A stretch of DNA of 64,000 bases from Crotophaga sulcirostris (Eukaryota > Chordata > Aves > Cuculiformes > Crotophagidae): positions 1,041,004 to 1,105,003 of the forward strand of contig VYZB01000169.1 in NCBI GenBank assembly GCA_013397455.1, read 5' to 3'. Shown piece after piece: positions 62,874 to 64,000 of the stretch. Below the pieces are notes generated by a model. That model was not told the origin of the DNA, made no database searches, and was given only the letters and a program-made list of their open reading frames with translations. The first letter of the stretch is position 1. Each line of letters begins with the position of its first letter. The translations under genes and the position numbers were made by a program.

Positions 62874-64000
62874 ACGGAGCTCCCCGAGTGGTTTCTTCTC
62901 TTAGGAGAATCTCACCACTTCGCTTTTAAACTCTCCCCTCAGCTCTTTCTGTCAAGCACAGAGAAGCCCAGAGCCTTCCCCACGTGTTTTCAGTGCCTAC
63001 TCACAAAACCAGTCCCGACACTGGGACCAGCTGGTGTCACTGGTTTTCCACTAGACGAAGACAAATGCCACCACAATTTCATAGTAACCAGCACAGCAAC
63101 ACAAATGCATTAACTAGTTCACGTTATAAAAAGCTTGCTTGATCCTCAGAGTCCTAGAAATCTCTCTCTGACAATGTTTACAGGATTTTAAAACAAAATG
63201 TACCCAAGCGCTTAATGAGATTATTATTATGCAAAATCTACAACAATGGCTATCACTTTGAAAATGATTTCTCCTCACTAATCAAATGTCTCTGATCTTT
63301 TTTAACAATAGATTCATGAGTGATTCATATAAAAATAATAAAAACTAAATTAGTCATGGGCTCTTAAATCACTCTCTTTGGAGCTTTTAATAATTCATTT
63401 CCAGAGACAAGCTGAGAACTTATGCTTCATTAATATTATTTGTTCTTGGTTTTACACATGCTATCATTTTAGTAATTTACATGGAGAAAAATTCAGCCTT
63501 AAGCAAATGCCAGAAAAACTACTGCAAACAGAGCCTGATGGGGTATTAATTTATCTTTTCTTGTTTTTCTGCTCAAAGAATTTAGCACAACATAAGTCTT
63601 TGCTGGTGAGCCAAAAAAGTTTTTGGCTTGAACATATGGAAACGAACTTTTTAAGATAGTTGTGCAATTATACTATGGATAAAAATTGATGACTTTTCTA
63701 TCCTGAAAAACTCACAGAGACAACACCACAAGGAAAATCAATGGTAGGTTGCCTGCTGGAAGGAAGGAATTAACACACCGGGGATTTACTGAAATGTTTC
63801 TATTAATTGGATCTACAAGACATTTCAGAAAAACACAACGACCATGACTGAACAGGTAAGCACCAATTTTGGGAGGAAATCATATTCATAAACTCCAGTA
63901 CAGAAGTAGATAACTGGGATTCATAGATTTTGGTCTGTAGTTTGATTATCAGTCCCAACAGAGCAGGTTTGGGAGAGCACAACTGATTTCAGAGAGTCCC

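Overview
This is vertebrate nuclear DNA, almost certainly from a bird. Eleven 5'-truncated CR1 LINE tails with the usual avian 3' ends (short ATTCTATG or ATACTGTG repeats) are scattered through it. The only recognisable gene is a vertebrate follistatin-like gene, split by many introns. Two runs of N (9530-9699 and 59985-60389) mark it as an assembly window.

The gene is FSTL4 (follistatin-like 4, also called SPIG1) on the minus strand. Nine coding exons can be placed to the base, with matching splice phases. In transcript order they are 57270-57390, 50056-50217, 49025-49159, 47548-47574 (a 27-nt microexon), 42107-42225, 39837-39986, 39138-39245, 35995-36104 and 32274-32976 (terminal, with stop). 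Together they encode about 544 residues: the end of the first Ig domain, the whole second Ig domain and the complete C-terminal propeller-like domain. The signal peptide, follistatin/Kazal module, EF-hands and first half of Ig domain 1 must lie beyond base 64000, or less likely in the second N gap. FSTL4 is preferred over FSTL5 because of the C-terminal tail and several domain residues.

Bases 1 to about 29000 are intergenic sequence downstream of FSTL4. I found no convincing coding exon there; the short ORFs look like chance. The stretch holds nine CR1 fragments, a CA/TG-rich microsatellite, AT-rich simple repeats, one N gap, and several repeat-free blocks that might be conserved non-coding elements. 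Bases of roughly 29064-32273 may be the FSTL4 3' UTR, with candidate poly(A) signals at 31323 and 29081 (minus strand).

Bases 57391-64000 are the start of the next upstream FSTL4 intron, with a CR1 of composite 3' end, the second N gap and a CpG-rich patch near 61800-62040.

I saw no evidence of an undescribed multi-gene system. The most interesting item is the FSTL4 microexon: it is frame-preserving and has UGC motifs directly against its 3' splice site, as expected for a neuronally regulated microexon.
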